From contig NC_061869.1 of assembly GCF_907164915.1 (NCBI RefSeq), positions 44,637,771-44,701,770 of the forward strand: a DNA stretch of 64,000 nucleotides, in the 5' to 3' direction. The notes below the pieces were generated by a model. That model made no database searches. It worked only from the letters and a program-made list of their open reading frames with translations, and was not told the DNA's origin. This document shows, one piece after another, positions 25,433-37,000 of this stretch; the stretch's first letter is position 1, and every line of letters starts with the position of its first letter. A program made the translations under genes and the position numbers. The DNA comes from Impatiens glandulifera. Its lineage: Eukaryota > Streptophyta > Magnoliopsida > Ericales > Balsaminaceae.

Positions 25433-26277
25433 TAGACATTTTTAGAGATAAGTTGATTAATATCGGTTAAACCGAGTGTGAGTCTGAATTGAGAAAACAT
25501 AGCTTCATGTAGAAGTTTTGTGAAAATGTCGGCTACTTATAGTTCTGTTGATACGAATTCCAGCCGGATATGCTTCAGCATGACATGTTCCCGAATGAAG
25601 TGGTGCCTTATGTCAATGTGCTTGGTTCTAGAGTGTAGAACCGGATTGTAAGTGATTGCTATGGCACTTGTATTATCATAGAAAATTGGAGACTCTTCGT
25701 CTGTGATACCGAAATCCTTCAGTTGTTGTTGGATCCAAAGAAGTTGTTAACAGCAACTTCCGACTGCCAGGTATTCAGCTTCTGCGGTTGGCGTGGCAAC
25801 TGATGTCTATTTCTTGCTGTGCCATGAAACAAGCCGATCACCTAGGAATTGGCATGTTCCGCTGGTGCTTTTTCTATCAACTTTACAACCTGCATAATCT
25901 GCATCTGAGTAACTTGTGAGGTTGAAAGATGAGTCCTTTGGATACCACAAACCGACTTCAGGAGTTCCTTTTAGGTATTTCAAGATTCGTTTTGCGGCTG
26001 TGTAGTGAGACTATTTTGGATTAGCCTGGAATCTTCCACACACACCGACCACAAATAGTATGTCCAGTCTACTTGCTGTCATGTATAAAAGAGAACCGAT
26101 GATTCCTCGGTAAGCTGTCAGGTCTACTGCTTGACCGTCATCATCCTTGTCCAGTTTGACCAATGAGCTCATTGGAGTAGCGGCTGAGGAGCACGTGTCC
26201 ATCCCAAATTTCTTTAGAAGTTCCTTAGTGTACTTGGGTTGGCTTATGAAGGATATATTGTTCATCACAAACATCAT
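25433..26277 (-). pseudogene. Copia pol: end of reverse transcriptase and RNase H
   Basis: The minus strand carries the classic copia C-terminal pol motifs: ISQPKYTKELLKKFGM, TPMSS, YRGIIGSLLYMTASRLDI, then (after a stop at 26011) KRILKYLKGT, YSDADYAGCKVDRKSTSG (RNase H), VSWHSKK, AEAEYLA, DNTSAI, SRTKHIDIRHHFIRE, and FTKLLHEAMFSQFR near the end. Several in-frame stops interrupt it, mostly readable as single-base changes. Everything upstream (protease, integrase, most of RT) is missing at the CACTA junction near 26280. Confidence 0.92.
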
Positions 26278-26383
26278 TTAAGCGTCCTTGCATGTATTCA
26301 CTATATACAAAATTGGAGTGATCGAGTAAGTAATTATCGTACTAGTAAAATGAGATATATGAAATATTAAGTTAGTTCTCATA

Positions 26384-29010
26384 CTAGTACAATGGTTCAG
26401 CCTCTTCACAATTCTTTAATACGTACATATGAGACTTTTCTCGATCACCTTTTTCATATGTATATGGTGTTCCGGTTGATAATTCTTCAATGGATGAAAA
26501 TATGGATAGAAAATTCTCTGATAGAGAAGACTCTACTAATAAATCTTCAAAATATCTTGAGCATAAATTCATACTCTCATTTATGAGATAGCACTCACTA
26601 ATTGAAGCTTCTGGATGATTTTTATTTCGAACATAAGATTTTAAAGTACCGATATATTGTTCTATTGGATACATCCACCTATATTGAACAGGTCCTCCAA
26701 GCAAATCTTCAAATGCTAAATAAATAGGCAAATGTACCATTATGTCAAAAAATGATGGAGGAAATAGGCAAAGTGTCAAAGAAATATCAATATTAAGTTG
26801 TTCCAAGTTTTCTTTTTGTAGTGATTTTGAACCTAACATACAAAAGAACTTTGATAGATCAACAATAACTTCATACACTTCATCTGGAAGTAATCCACGT
26901 GTTCCAAGAGGAATAATGTATTGTAATAATATGTGACAATCATGACTCTTTAAACCCGAAATCTTCTTCTCATTAACATTTATACATCCTCCAATGTTTG
27001 AACAAAAACCTTCTGGCATTTTCAATCTTTTAAGAAATTGACAAAGTCAGATTCTTTTATCAGAGTTCAATGTATAAGGAGCGACGGGACATTCATGATC
27101 ACCTTTGTTGTTAAGAACAGGATGTAATTCATGTCTTATATTCAAGAGTTGTAAATCGAGACGTGAACTAAGACTATCTTTAGTCTTTCCCGTAATATCC
27201 ATAATTGTTCCAAGAACACTATCGCATATATTCTTCTTAATATGCATCACGTCTAAATTACGTCTCAATAATATTGTTTCCCAATAAGGCAACTCAAAGA
27301 ATATACTCATCTTATTCCAATTATCTCCCCGACTTTCCTGAGACACTATTGTTTTTTAGTTGGAAACTTACTTAAGACTAGGCCTTTCAAATCTTGTACT
27401 TGACTTAAAACATCTTTTCCGGATAATATTTCAGGCACCGTTCTAACTTCAACAGTACCATCAAATGAATTTTTTTCCATACGAAATTTGTGGTCCTCAG
27501 AGAGAAAACGTCTATGACACATGTAACATTGTTTCTTACCATTTTTCAATCTCATTGAGACAGTTTCTTTATTACAGCATGGACATGCAAGATTCCCTTT
27601 TGTACTCCATCCAGATAAGTTCGCGTATGCTAGAAAATCGTTAATTTTCCACAACAAAGCGGCCCGCAAAGTAAAATTTTGAGAAGTTGATGCATCATAT
27701 GTTACCACTCAAGGCTTCCACAATTCACTTAGTTCATCTATCAACGGCTGCAAATAGATATCAATTGCATCTCCTGGACTTTCTGAACTTGGAATTATCA
27801 TTGATATAATGAAATTTGACGAGTTCATACATGTTGTTGGTGATAAATTGTAAGGAATAAGGATCACAGGCCAAATGTTGTACGATATTTTTCCATTTGT
27901 AAATGGTTGAAACCCATCACTTGCTAGACCAAGTCTCACATTACGAGGTTCAACGGAAAAATCTTTATAATTTTCATCAAATGATTTCCATGTAATAGAA
28001 TCAACCGGATGCCTCAAAACTTCATCATCAACTCTAGTATCCTTGTGCCATCTCATGGAAGGAGTAGTTTTTGAACACATATATAACTTTTGCAACCTTG
28101 GTGTTAGTGGGAAATAACGTAACACCTTATTCGGGATATTTTTCTCATTGACATTCTTTCGAGGTGCAAGAGTAGATTCGTCAATTTTCCATTTGGAATA
28201 TCCACACACTTTACAACATTCTAAGTGTTTATCATCCTTCCAAAATAGCATGCAACTATATTTACATGTATCAATTTTCTCATAAGAAAGACCGATATCT
28301 CGAAGAAATTTTTTAGACTCATAAAATGAAACTAGAAGATTAGAATTTTCCGGTAATATTTCTTCCTTTAACAATTTCAATAACATGTAAGATGACGTAT
28401 TTGTCCATTGTCCAACATTCTTTAGGTGAAGTAGTTTTAATAATGTAGATGCTTTTGAAATTTTTGATCCTTTGTATAAGGGTTCATTCGAATCATTCAA
28501 TACTTTATAGAAATTTTTGGCATCCTTCTGTGGTTCACTATTGTTGGAACCGCCGCAATGTGGATATAATAAATCACTTAAAATATTTTTCATACAAACA
28601 TCGTCATCTTCATCATTATCAACTTGTATATCATTATCACCTAGATCATCAACTTGTACATCAATATGATCTTCTAAATCATCATGATCAAAATCATTAG
28701 AATCTTCAACATCATTGTCGTTTTCACCACCAATATAATCTTCTACACAAATATTATCATTTTGCGGCCTTTTTTCTCCATGACAACCCCAAAATTTATA
28801 ATCTTCCCTTATTCCATGTACAATTTAATGTCTTCTCACTATAGCTCCCTCCACATAATTTATATTGCCACATTTAATACACGGACATGCAATATCAGTT
28901 TTTCTACCCGAATTCTCAGCAAAATCTAGAAACGAATCAAACCCTTTAATATATTCAGGCAGATGTCTATGTTGACGTCCAAGATTTATCCACTCTTTAT
29001 CGGGTACATG
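26384..29010 (-). pseudogene. TNP2-type CACTA transposase 1
   Basis: The minus strand begins at VPDKEWINLGRQ (29007), without a nearby Met. The N-terminal transposase-associated domain has CPCIKCG; an acidic Asp-rich linker and the Transposase_21 domain follow, with FYKVLND, LLKLLHLKNVGQWT, SCMLFWKDD, CKVCGYSKWK, KVLRYFPLTPRL, MRWHKDTR, SFDENYKDF, ARPRNV-like RNVRLGLASDGFQPF, SGWSTKGNLACPCCN and LPYWETILLRRNLDVMHIKKNICDSVLGT. The DUF4218-like domain (GFCSNIGG, LKSHDCHILLQY, GGPVQYRWMYP) ends at 26384. Defects: TAA at 28825, TGA at 27709, a frameshift near 27346 and TGA at 27047. It would have cut and joined the element's ends; now inactive. Confidence 0.9.
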
Positions 29011-30580
29011 TATTCTTATAAATTGAAGAAAAAATAATTATGTTATAATTTTTTTAATCTAAATTTCATCTAACAATTATGTAGTACTCTTTATAAAATT
29101 TGGATTATTTAGGACAATCCAAATCTTAGTCTTATATACAACTAACAAATTAGGTCTTTTTTCCTAATAATATAATCGTGATATATATCTGTATGGGTAA
29201 GAAAATAATTATTTACATAAACATTCATTTATTTATAAGTAAGAAGACAAATATTTAAATTTATTTGTTCTCATTAAAATTACACAATTCTTCCAAAATA
29301 AAATTAAATAAGCATCAAACTTATGATTAAAGTCAAACACATCTATCAAACACCTTTATAATTTTATTACTATTATACATATATTATCCAATACATTCTG
29401 CCAAAGCATGTCGATCATATATTATATATAGGCATTATCATCAAACATAATAATCAATATTATATATTATTTACACATCATCTAAGTCATAGTCATTATA
29501 TTATTATAATGTTTCTTCCAGAGTTTAAAATAAATTAGGCTATTCATGACAAAGAAATTAAAATGTTTTATTTAATTCAATTTGTATTCCGGACAAAGAA
29601 ATTAAAATATCTTATTTAATTCAATTTGTTAAGTAAATATCTGATTGAGATGATTGAGCAAACTCTGTATCAAAACGACGAAGATTCAACCTACAATAAA
29701 TGATCTTTTGGGGATTAAAAATACTATTCTAAAATAGTTTATTTAAGCACATAAAAACATACCTTCAAGCAGTTAAGTTAAAGAGGATCGGCAAAGACTT
29801 CAAGCAATTAAGGAGGATCAGTGAAGACGAAAGAACATAGGGTGAACGAGGTCTTAGTGCTACTGGATTTTACCACAGAAAGTGGAAAGATAGTTGTGGG
29901 GAGAGAATTAATCAATACATATATCAAATTTTACTCATATTTTATTTTATTTTTATTTAATAAAATATATATATATTAAATTTTAATAAATTTAATTATA
30001 TATTTTGAACGGGTCAATATCAATTAATGACGTTAAAATGATATATTATTTACTTTATTAAATAATTAATTAAATTTACTTATATAAAGTTTTAAAATTT
30101 AAAATATATTATCATATAAATTATAAATATTTATTTAATTAAAGAATATATATATAATTATATATTGTTTTTAAATTTAAATTATATTTTCATAAAATTT
30201 AAGTTTTTTTACTTATTAATTTAATAATAATCATATAAATGATTAATATAATTAATTATTAATAAATAAATATTAATTATAATTTAAATTTAATAAACTT
30301 CGTTTACAAATATAAAATTTGATATATATATATAAACATTTATCTAGACATTTATAATATAATTTATAAATGATTTATCTAATATTTAATATATATATAT
30401 TTATATGTATATATATTTAATTAAAATAAAATATCAATATAAAGTTTATATTTAAAATATATTAATTATCATATATATATATACATATTAAACTAATTAA
30501 TGATGTATATATAACATAATTTAAAAAAGTATTAATTAACGAACATTTATAATATAAATCATTAACTAAATTTATTAAAT
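29011..30580 (-). other. AT-rich 5' leader and intron region of CACTA 1
   Basis: No coding potential. On the minus strand a non-AT-rich island at about 29900-29765 ends GCTTGAAG followed by GTATGTTTTT, a good splice donor, so it may be a 5' untranslated exon of the transposase. The remainder (29940-30580) is almost pure A/T with TATATA runs. Confidence 0.45.
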
Positions 30581-30919
30581 AAAAACCGTTGATATAAAGA
30601 TATATATAGACATCTTTTATATCAACGACTTTTAAAACCTTTGATATTGACTCTCTCTATATCAACGGTTTTTAAAACTATTGAGATTAACTTTTTGTAT
30701 ATCAACGGTTTTAAAAACCGTTGATATTGACACCCTCTATATCAACGGTTTTTAAATACCATTAATATAGTTTGGGTCAATAACAACCGTTTTAAAAGCG
30801 GTAAATATTAACCCCTTTATATCAACGGTTTTTAAAACCGTTGGTATTACCCCTTTAATACCAACCGTTTAAAGGACCGTTAATATTTTTCGTTGCTATT
30901 AATAGTTTTTTTACTAGTG
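30580..30919 (-). repeat. Right subterminal repeats and TIR of CACTA 1
   Basis: Repeated inverted units of about 42 bp with arms TATCAACGGTTTTTAAAA and AAAACCGTTGATA, becoming diverged toward the end. The terminal 15 bp (30905-30919) are the TIR. Such motifs are the known binding sites of the smaller CACTA protein (TNPA in Spm) in related elements. Confidence 0.85.
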
Positions 30920-31045
30920 TATTGTCTTGGATAGATTTGTGATCCCAAGTTTCTTTTAGCTTGAACTCTATGAGGATGTGTTTTGCCCTAGCTCAAGAGT
31001 TAGCTTTTTGGGGATTTTATTATGATTGGGACCGAACTTGTATCA
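30920..31045. other. Unassigned 126-bp spacer between CACTA 1 and satellite II
   Basis: Ordinary-composition DNA unlike satellite or CACTA (it includes GTGATCCCAAGTTTC and GATTGGGACCGAACTTG). It may be a leftover of whatever the CACTA element inserted into. I do not recognise it. Confidence 0.4.
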
Positions 31046-34000
31046 CGGATAGATCCCAAGTGTTGGGAAGGGGGTAATTGTAAAGGTTTTTCAAAAAACA
31101 CTCGATTTTTGACTTTTCCCCATCAAAACTAAAAATAATTCTAAGTGTTGGGAAATGGGTAATTGGGAAAGTTTTTCAAAAAACCCCCGGTTTTGATTAT
31201 TTCCCCATAAAAACTGAAAATAATTCTAAGTGTTGGGAAGGGAGTAATTGCAAAGGTTTTTCAAAAAACTCTCGGTTTTGAATTTTTTCCAAAAAATCTT
31301 AAAATAATTCTAAGTATTGAGAAACGTTAATTGCAAAGGTTTTTTAAAAAAACCCTCGGTATTGACTTTTTCCCCATAAAAACTGAAAATAATTCTAAGT
31401 GTTGGGATATGGGTAATTGCGAACGTTTTTCAAAAAACCATCGGTTTTGACTTTTTTCCCATAAAAACTGAAAATAATTCTAAGTGTTTTGAAAGTGGTA
31501 ATTGCGAAAGTTTTTCAAAAAACCATCGGTTTTGACCTTTTCCCCATAAAAAACCGAAAACAATTCTAAGTGTTTGGAAGGTGTAATTGCGAAAGTTTTT
31601 TCAAAAAACCATCGGTTTTGACTTTTTCCACATAAAAACTGAAAATAATTCTAAGTGTTTTGAAAGGTGTAATTGCGAAAGTTTTTCAAAAAACCCTCGG
31701 TTTTGACTTTTTCCAAATAAAAACTGAAAATAATTCTAAGTGTTTGGAAATGGGTAATTGCGAAAGTTTTTCAAAAAACCTATCGGTTCTGACTTTTTCC
31801 CCCAAAAAATTGAAAATAATTCAATGTATTGGGACATGGGTAATTGAGAAGGTTTTACAAAAAAACCATCGGTTTTGACTTTTCCCCCATAAAAACTGAA
31901 AACAATTCTAAGTGTTGGGAAATGGGTAATTGCGAAAATTTTTCAAAAAACCATCGGTTTTGACTTTTTCCCCATAAAAACTGAAAATATTTCTAAGTGT
32001 TTGGAAAGGGTAATTGCAAAAGTTTTTTAAAAAACCATCGGTTTTGACTCTTTCCAAAAATCTTAAAATAATTCTAAGTATTGGGAACAGGTAATTGCGA
32101 AAGGTTTTCAAAAAACCTTCGGTTTTGAATTTTTCCACAAAAAACTGAAAATGATTCTAAGTATTGGGACATGAGTAATTGCGAAAAGTTTTCAAAACAC
32201 CCTCGGTTTTGACTTTTTCCCCATAAAAACTGAAAATAATTTTAAGTGTTATGAATTGGGTAATTACAGGAGTTTTCAAAAAAACCCTCGATTTTGACTC
32301 TTACCAAAAACTGAAAATAATTCAAAGTATTGGGACATGGGTAATTGCGAAAGTTTTACAAAAAAAACATCGGTTTTGACTTTTTCTCCATAAAAACTGA
32401 AAATAATTCTAAGTATTGGGACATGGGTAATTGCGAAAGTTTTTCAAAAATCCCTCGGTTTTTACTTTTTCCCATAAAAACTGGAAGTAATTTTAAGTGT
32501 TTGGAATTGGGTAATTGCGGGAGTTTTTCAAAAAACCCTCGGTTTTGACTTTTTCACAATAAAAACTAAAAATAATTCTAAGTGTTGGGAAATAGGTAAT
32601 TGGGAAAAAATTTAAAAAAAAACCCCAGTTTTGAATTTTTCCCCATAATAAATGAAAATAATTTAAAGTGTTGGGAAGGGAGTAATTGTAAAGGTTTTTC
32701 AAAAAACTCTCGGTTTTGAATTTTTTCCAAAAAATCTTAAAATAATTCTAAGTATTTAGAAAGGTTAATTGCGAAGGTTTTTTGAAAAACCTTCGGTTTT
32801 AACTCTTCCAAAAAATTGAAAAAAAAATTCTAAAATTGGGAATGGGTAATTGCGATGGTTTTTCAAAAAACCATCGGTTTTAACTCTTTCCAAAAAAATC
32901 TTAAAATAATTCTAAGTATTGGGAAGGGGTAATTGCGAAAGATTTTCAAAAAACCGTCGGTTTTGACTTTTTCTCCATAAAAACTGAAAAGGATTTTAAG
33001 TGTTGGGAAAAGGGTAATTGCGAAGATTTTCAAAAAAAAACTCTCGGTTTTAACTTTTTCCCCAAAAAAATTGAAAATAATTCAAAGTATTTGGACATGG
33101 GTAATTGCAAAGGTTTTTCAAAAAAACCCTCGGTCTTGACTTTTTCCCCATAAAACTGAAAATAATTCAAGGTGTTGGCATATGGGTAATTGCGAAAGTT
33201 TTTCAAAAAACCATCGGTTTTGACTTTTTCCCCATAAAAATTGAAAATTATTCTAAGTGTTAGGAAAAGGGTAATTTCAAAGGTTTTTCAAAATATCCTC
33301 GGTTTTGACTTTTTCGCCATAAAAACTGAAAATAATTCTAAGTATTGGGAAGGGGTAATTGCGAAAGTTTTTTAAAAAAACCCTCGGTTTTGACTCTTTC
33401 CAAAAAATCTTTAAAAAATATTAAGTATTGTGAAGGGTAATTGCGAAACGTTTTCAAAAAAACCCGTCGGTTTTGACTTTTCCCCCAAAAAACTGAATAT
33501 GATTCCAAGTGTTGGGAATAGTGTAATTGCGAAGATTTTCAAAAAAACCCTCGGTTTTGACTTTTTTCCCATAAAAACTGAAAATAACTCTAAGTATTGG
33601 GTCATGAGTAATTGCGAAAAGTTTTTCAAAACACCCTCGGTTTTGACTTTTTCCCCATAAAAACTGAAAATAATTCTAAGTCTTAGGATTTTGGTAATTA
33701 CGGGAGTTTTCAAAAAAACCCTCGATTTTGACTCTTACCAAAAACTGAAAATAATTCAAAGTATTGGGATATGGGTAATTGCGAAGGTTTTACAAAAAAA
33801 CCATCGGTTTTGACTTTTTTTCCATAAAAATTGAAAATAATTTAAGTGTTTGAAAATGGGTAATTGCAAAGGTTTTTCAAAAAAATCATCGGTTTTGACT
33901 TTTTCACATAAAAACTAAAAATAATTGTAAGTGTTGGGAAGGGGGTAATTGCAAAAGTTTTTCAAAAAACCCTCGGTTTGACTCTTTCCAAAAAATCTTA

Positions 34001-37000
34001 AAATAATTCTAAGTATTGAGAAGGGGTAATTGCGAAAGATTTTCAAAAAACCTGCAATTTTTACTTTTTCCACATAAAAACTGAAAATGATTCTAAGTGT
34101 TGGGAAAATGGTAATTGCGAAGGTTTTCAAAAAAACCCTCGGTTTTGACTTTTTCCCCATAAAAACTGAAAATAATTCTAAGTGTTTGGAAAGAGGTAAT
34201 TGCAAAAGTTTTTCAAAAAACCCATCGGTTTTGACTTTTCCCCATAAAAAATGAAAATAATTCTAAATATTGGGACTTGGGTAATTGCGAAAGTTTTTCA
34301 AAACACCCTCGGTTTTGACTTTTCCCCATAAAAACTGAAAATAATTCTAAGTGTTTGGAAAGGGGTAATTGCGAAAGTTTTTCAAAAACCTATCGGTTTT
34401 GACTTTTTCCCCAAAAAAACTGAAAATAATTCAAAGTATTGGGACATGGGTAATTGCGAAGGTTTTCAAAAAAACTATCGGTTTTGACTTTTTCCCCATA
34501 AAAACAGAAAATATTTCTATGTTTTGGGAAATGGGTATTTGCGATGTTTTTCAAAAAACTATCGGTTTTGACTTTTTCCCTATAAAAACTGAAAATAATT
34601 CTAAGTGTTTGGAAATAGGTAATTGCGAAAGTTTTTCAAAAAAACTCTCGGTTTTGACTCTTTCCAAAAAATCTTAAAATAATTCTAAGTATTGTGAAGG
34701 GTTAATTGCGAAAGGTTTTCAAAAAACCGTCGGTTTTGACTTTTTCTCCATAAAAACTGAAAATGATTATAAGTGTTGGGAATAGTGTAATTGCGAATGT
34801 TTTCAAAAAAAAACCTCGGTTTTGACTTTTTCCCCATAAAAACTGAAAATAATTCTAAGTATTGGTACATGGGTAATTGAGAAAAATTTTCAAAAAACTT
34901 TCGGTTTTATCTTTTTCCCCATTAAAACTGGAAGTAATTCTAAGTATCAAAAAATCCCTCGGTTATGAGTTTTCCCCCATAAAAACTGGAAATAATTCTA
35001 AGTATTGGAAAATGGGTAATTTCAAAAGTTTTCAAAAAACCTTCGGTTTTAACTTTTTCGCCCATAAAAACTGAAAACAATTATAGGTGTTGGGAAATGG
35101 GTAATTGCGAAAGTTTTACAAAAAAACCTTCAGTTTTGAATCTTTCTAAAAAAGTTTAAAATTATTATAAGTATTGGGAAAGGGTAATTGCGAAGGTTTT
35201 TCAAAAAACCATCGGTTTTGACTCTTTCCAAATAATCTTAATATAATTCTAAGTATTGGGAATGGGGTAATTGCGAAAGTTTTTCAAAAAACCATCGGTT
35301 TTGACTTTTCCCATTAAAAACTTAAAATAATTATAAGTGTTGGGAAGAGGGTAATTGCGAAGGTTTTCAAAAAAAACCATTGGTTTTGACTTTTTGTCCA
35401 TAAAAACTGAAAATAATTATAAGTTTTGGGAAAGGGGTAATTGCGAAAGTTTTCAAAAAACCCTTTATTTTGATTATTTCCGAAAAATCTTAAAATAATT
35501 CTAAGTATTAGGAAGGGGTAATTGCGAAGGTTTTTCAAAAAACCCTTGGTTTTGACTTTCTCAAAAAACTGAAAATAATTCTAAGTGTTGGGAAGGGGGT
35601 AATTGCCAAGGTTTTTTAAAAAAAAACCTCGGTTTTGAGTTTTTCCCCATAAAAATTGAAAATAATTTTACGTGTTGGAAAATGGGTAATTGCGAAAGTT
35701 TTTTAATAAACCCTCGGTTTTGACATTTTCCCCATAAAAACTGAAAATAATTCTAAGTGTTGGGAAGAAAGTAATTACGAAGGTTTTCAAAAAAACCCAT
35801 TGGTTTTGACTTTTCCCCATAAAAACTAACAATAATTCTAAGTTTTGGGAAATGGGTAATTGCGAAAGTTTTTCAAAAACCATTTATTTTGACTCTTTCC
35901 AAAAAATCTTAAATTAATTCTAAATATTGGGAAAAGGGTAATTACGAAAGTTTTTCAAAAAACCTTCGGTTTTGACATATTCCACATAAAAAATGAAAAT
36001 AATTCTAAGTGTTGGGAAGAGGGTAATAACGAAGGTTTTGAAAAAAATCCTCAATTTTGACCATTTCCACATAAAAAACTGAAAGTAATTCTAAGTGTTG
36101 GGAAGGGGTAATTGCGAAAGTTTTTTCAAAAAAACTCTCGTTTTTGACTTTTTCCCCATAAAAACTGAAATAAATCTAATTGTTGGGAAGAGGGTAATTG
36201 CGAAGGTTCTTCAAAAAAAACTCTCGATTTTGACTTTTTCCTCATAAAAAACTGAAAATAATTCTAAGTATTGGGAAATGCATAATTGCAAAAGTTTTTC
36301 AAAAAAATCTCGGATTGACTTTTTCCCTATAAAACTGAAAATAATTCTAAATATTGGGAAGAGGGTAATTGCGAAGGTTTTTCAAAAAAAATCCTCGGTT
36401 TTGACTTTTTCCATATAAAAACTGAAAAATAATTCTAAGTTTGAAAATGAGTAATTGCGAAAGTTTTTCAAAAAACCCTTTATTTGGACCATTTCCAAAA
36501 AATCTTAAAATAATTCTATGTATTAGGAAGGGGAATTGCGAAGGTTTTTCAAAAAACCCTTGGTTTTGACTTTTCCAAAAACCGAAAATAATTCTAAGTG
36601 TTGGGAAGGGGGTAATTGCCAAGGGTTTTCAAAAAAACCTCGGTTTTGAGTTTTCCCCATAAAAACTGAAAATAATTTTCTGTGTTGGAAAATGGGTAAT
36701 TGCGAAAGTTTTTTAATAAACCCTCAGTTTTGACTTTTTCCCCAAAAAATACTGAAAATAATTCTAAGTGTTGGGAAGGGGTAATTGCGAAAGTTTTTCA
36801 TACAACCCTCGGTTTTGACTTTTCCCCATAAAAATTGAAAATAATTGTAAATGTTGGGAAGAGAGTAATTGCGAAAGTTTTTCAAAAAAAATCCTCGGTT
36901 TTAACTTTTTCCCCATAAAAACTGAAAAATAATTCTAAGTTTTAGAAATAAGTAATTGCGAAAGTTTTTCAAAAAACCCTTTATTTTGACTATTTCCGGA

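Larger units (their letters stand above)
18263..26277 (-). mobile_element. Ty1/copia element C, 3' part (3' LTR, accessory genes, end of pol)
   Basis: Read on the minus strand the order is: end of copia RT and RNase H (26277-25433), three accessory genes (24920-24177, 23740-23045, 22467-19830), a polypurine tract (around 19461-19475) and a 1.2-kb LTR (19460-18263). The 5' LTR, gag and most of pol are missing; a truncated CACTA transposon lies there instead. The accessory genes sit where env-like ORFs lie in Sirevirus-type copia elements. The whole element, coding parts included, is rich in CCGGTT/GACCGG/TCGGTC words. A solo LTR of the same family lies at 47758-48966. Confidence 0.85.
26281..30919 (-). 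mobile_element. CACTA (En/Spm) transposon 1, left end missing
   Basis: The right terminus at 30919 ends GTTTTTTTACTAGTG, the inverse of CACTAGTAAAAAAAC, a typical CACTA terminal inverted repeat. Inside are ~42-bp subterminal inverted motifs (30580-30900), a long AT-rich leader, and a TNP2-type transposase read leftwards. The element stops just past an intron donor after the DUF4218-like exon (near 26380) and runs into copia pol at about 26280. The left TIR, left subterminal repeats and last exons are lost. Confidence 0.85.

Noticed and set aside
26300..26350. CACTATATAC or ACTAGTAAAA as the left TIR of CACTA 1
   Set aside because: ACTAGTAAAA at 26341 resembles the TIR core but lacks the leading C, has no subterminal repeats beside it, and lies in intron sequence just after the transposase exon. 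The end looks deleted.
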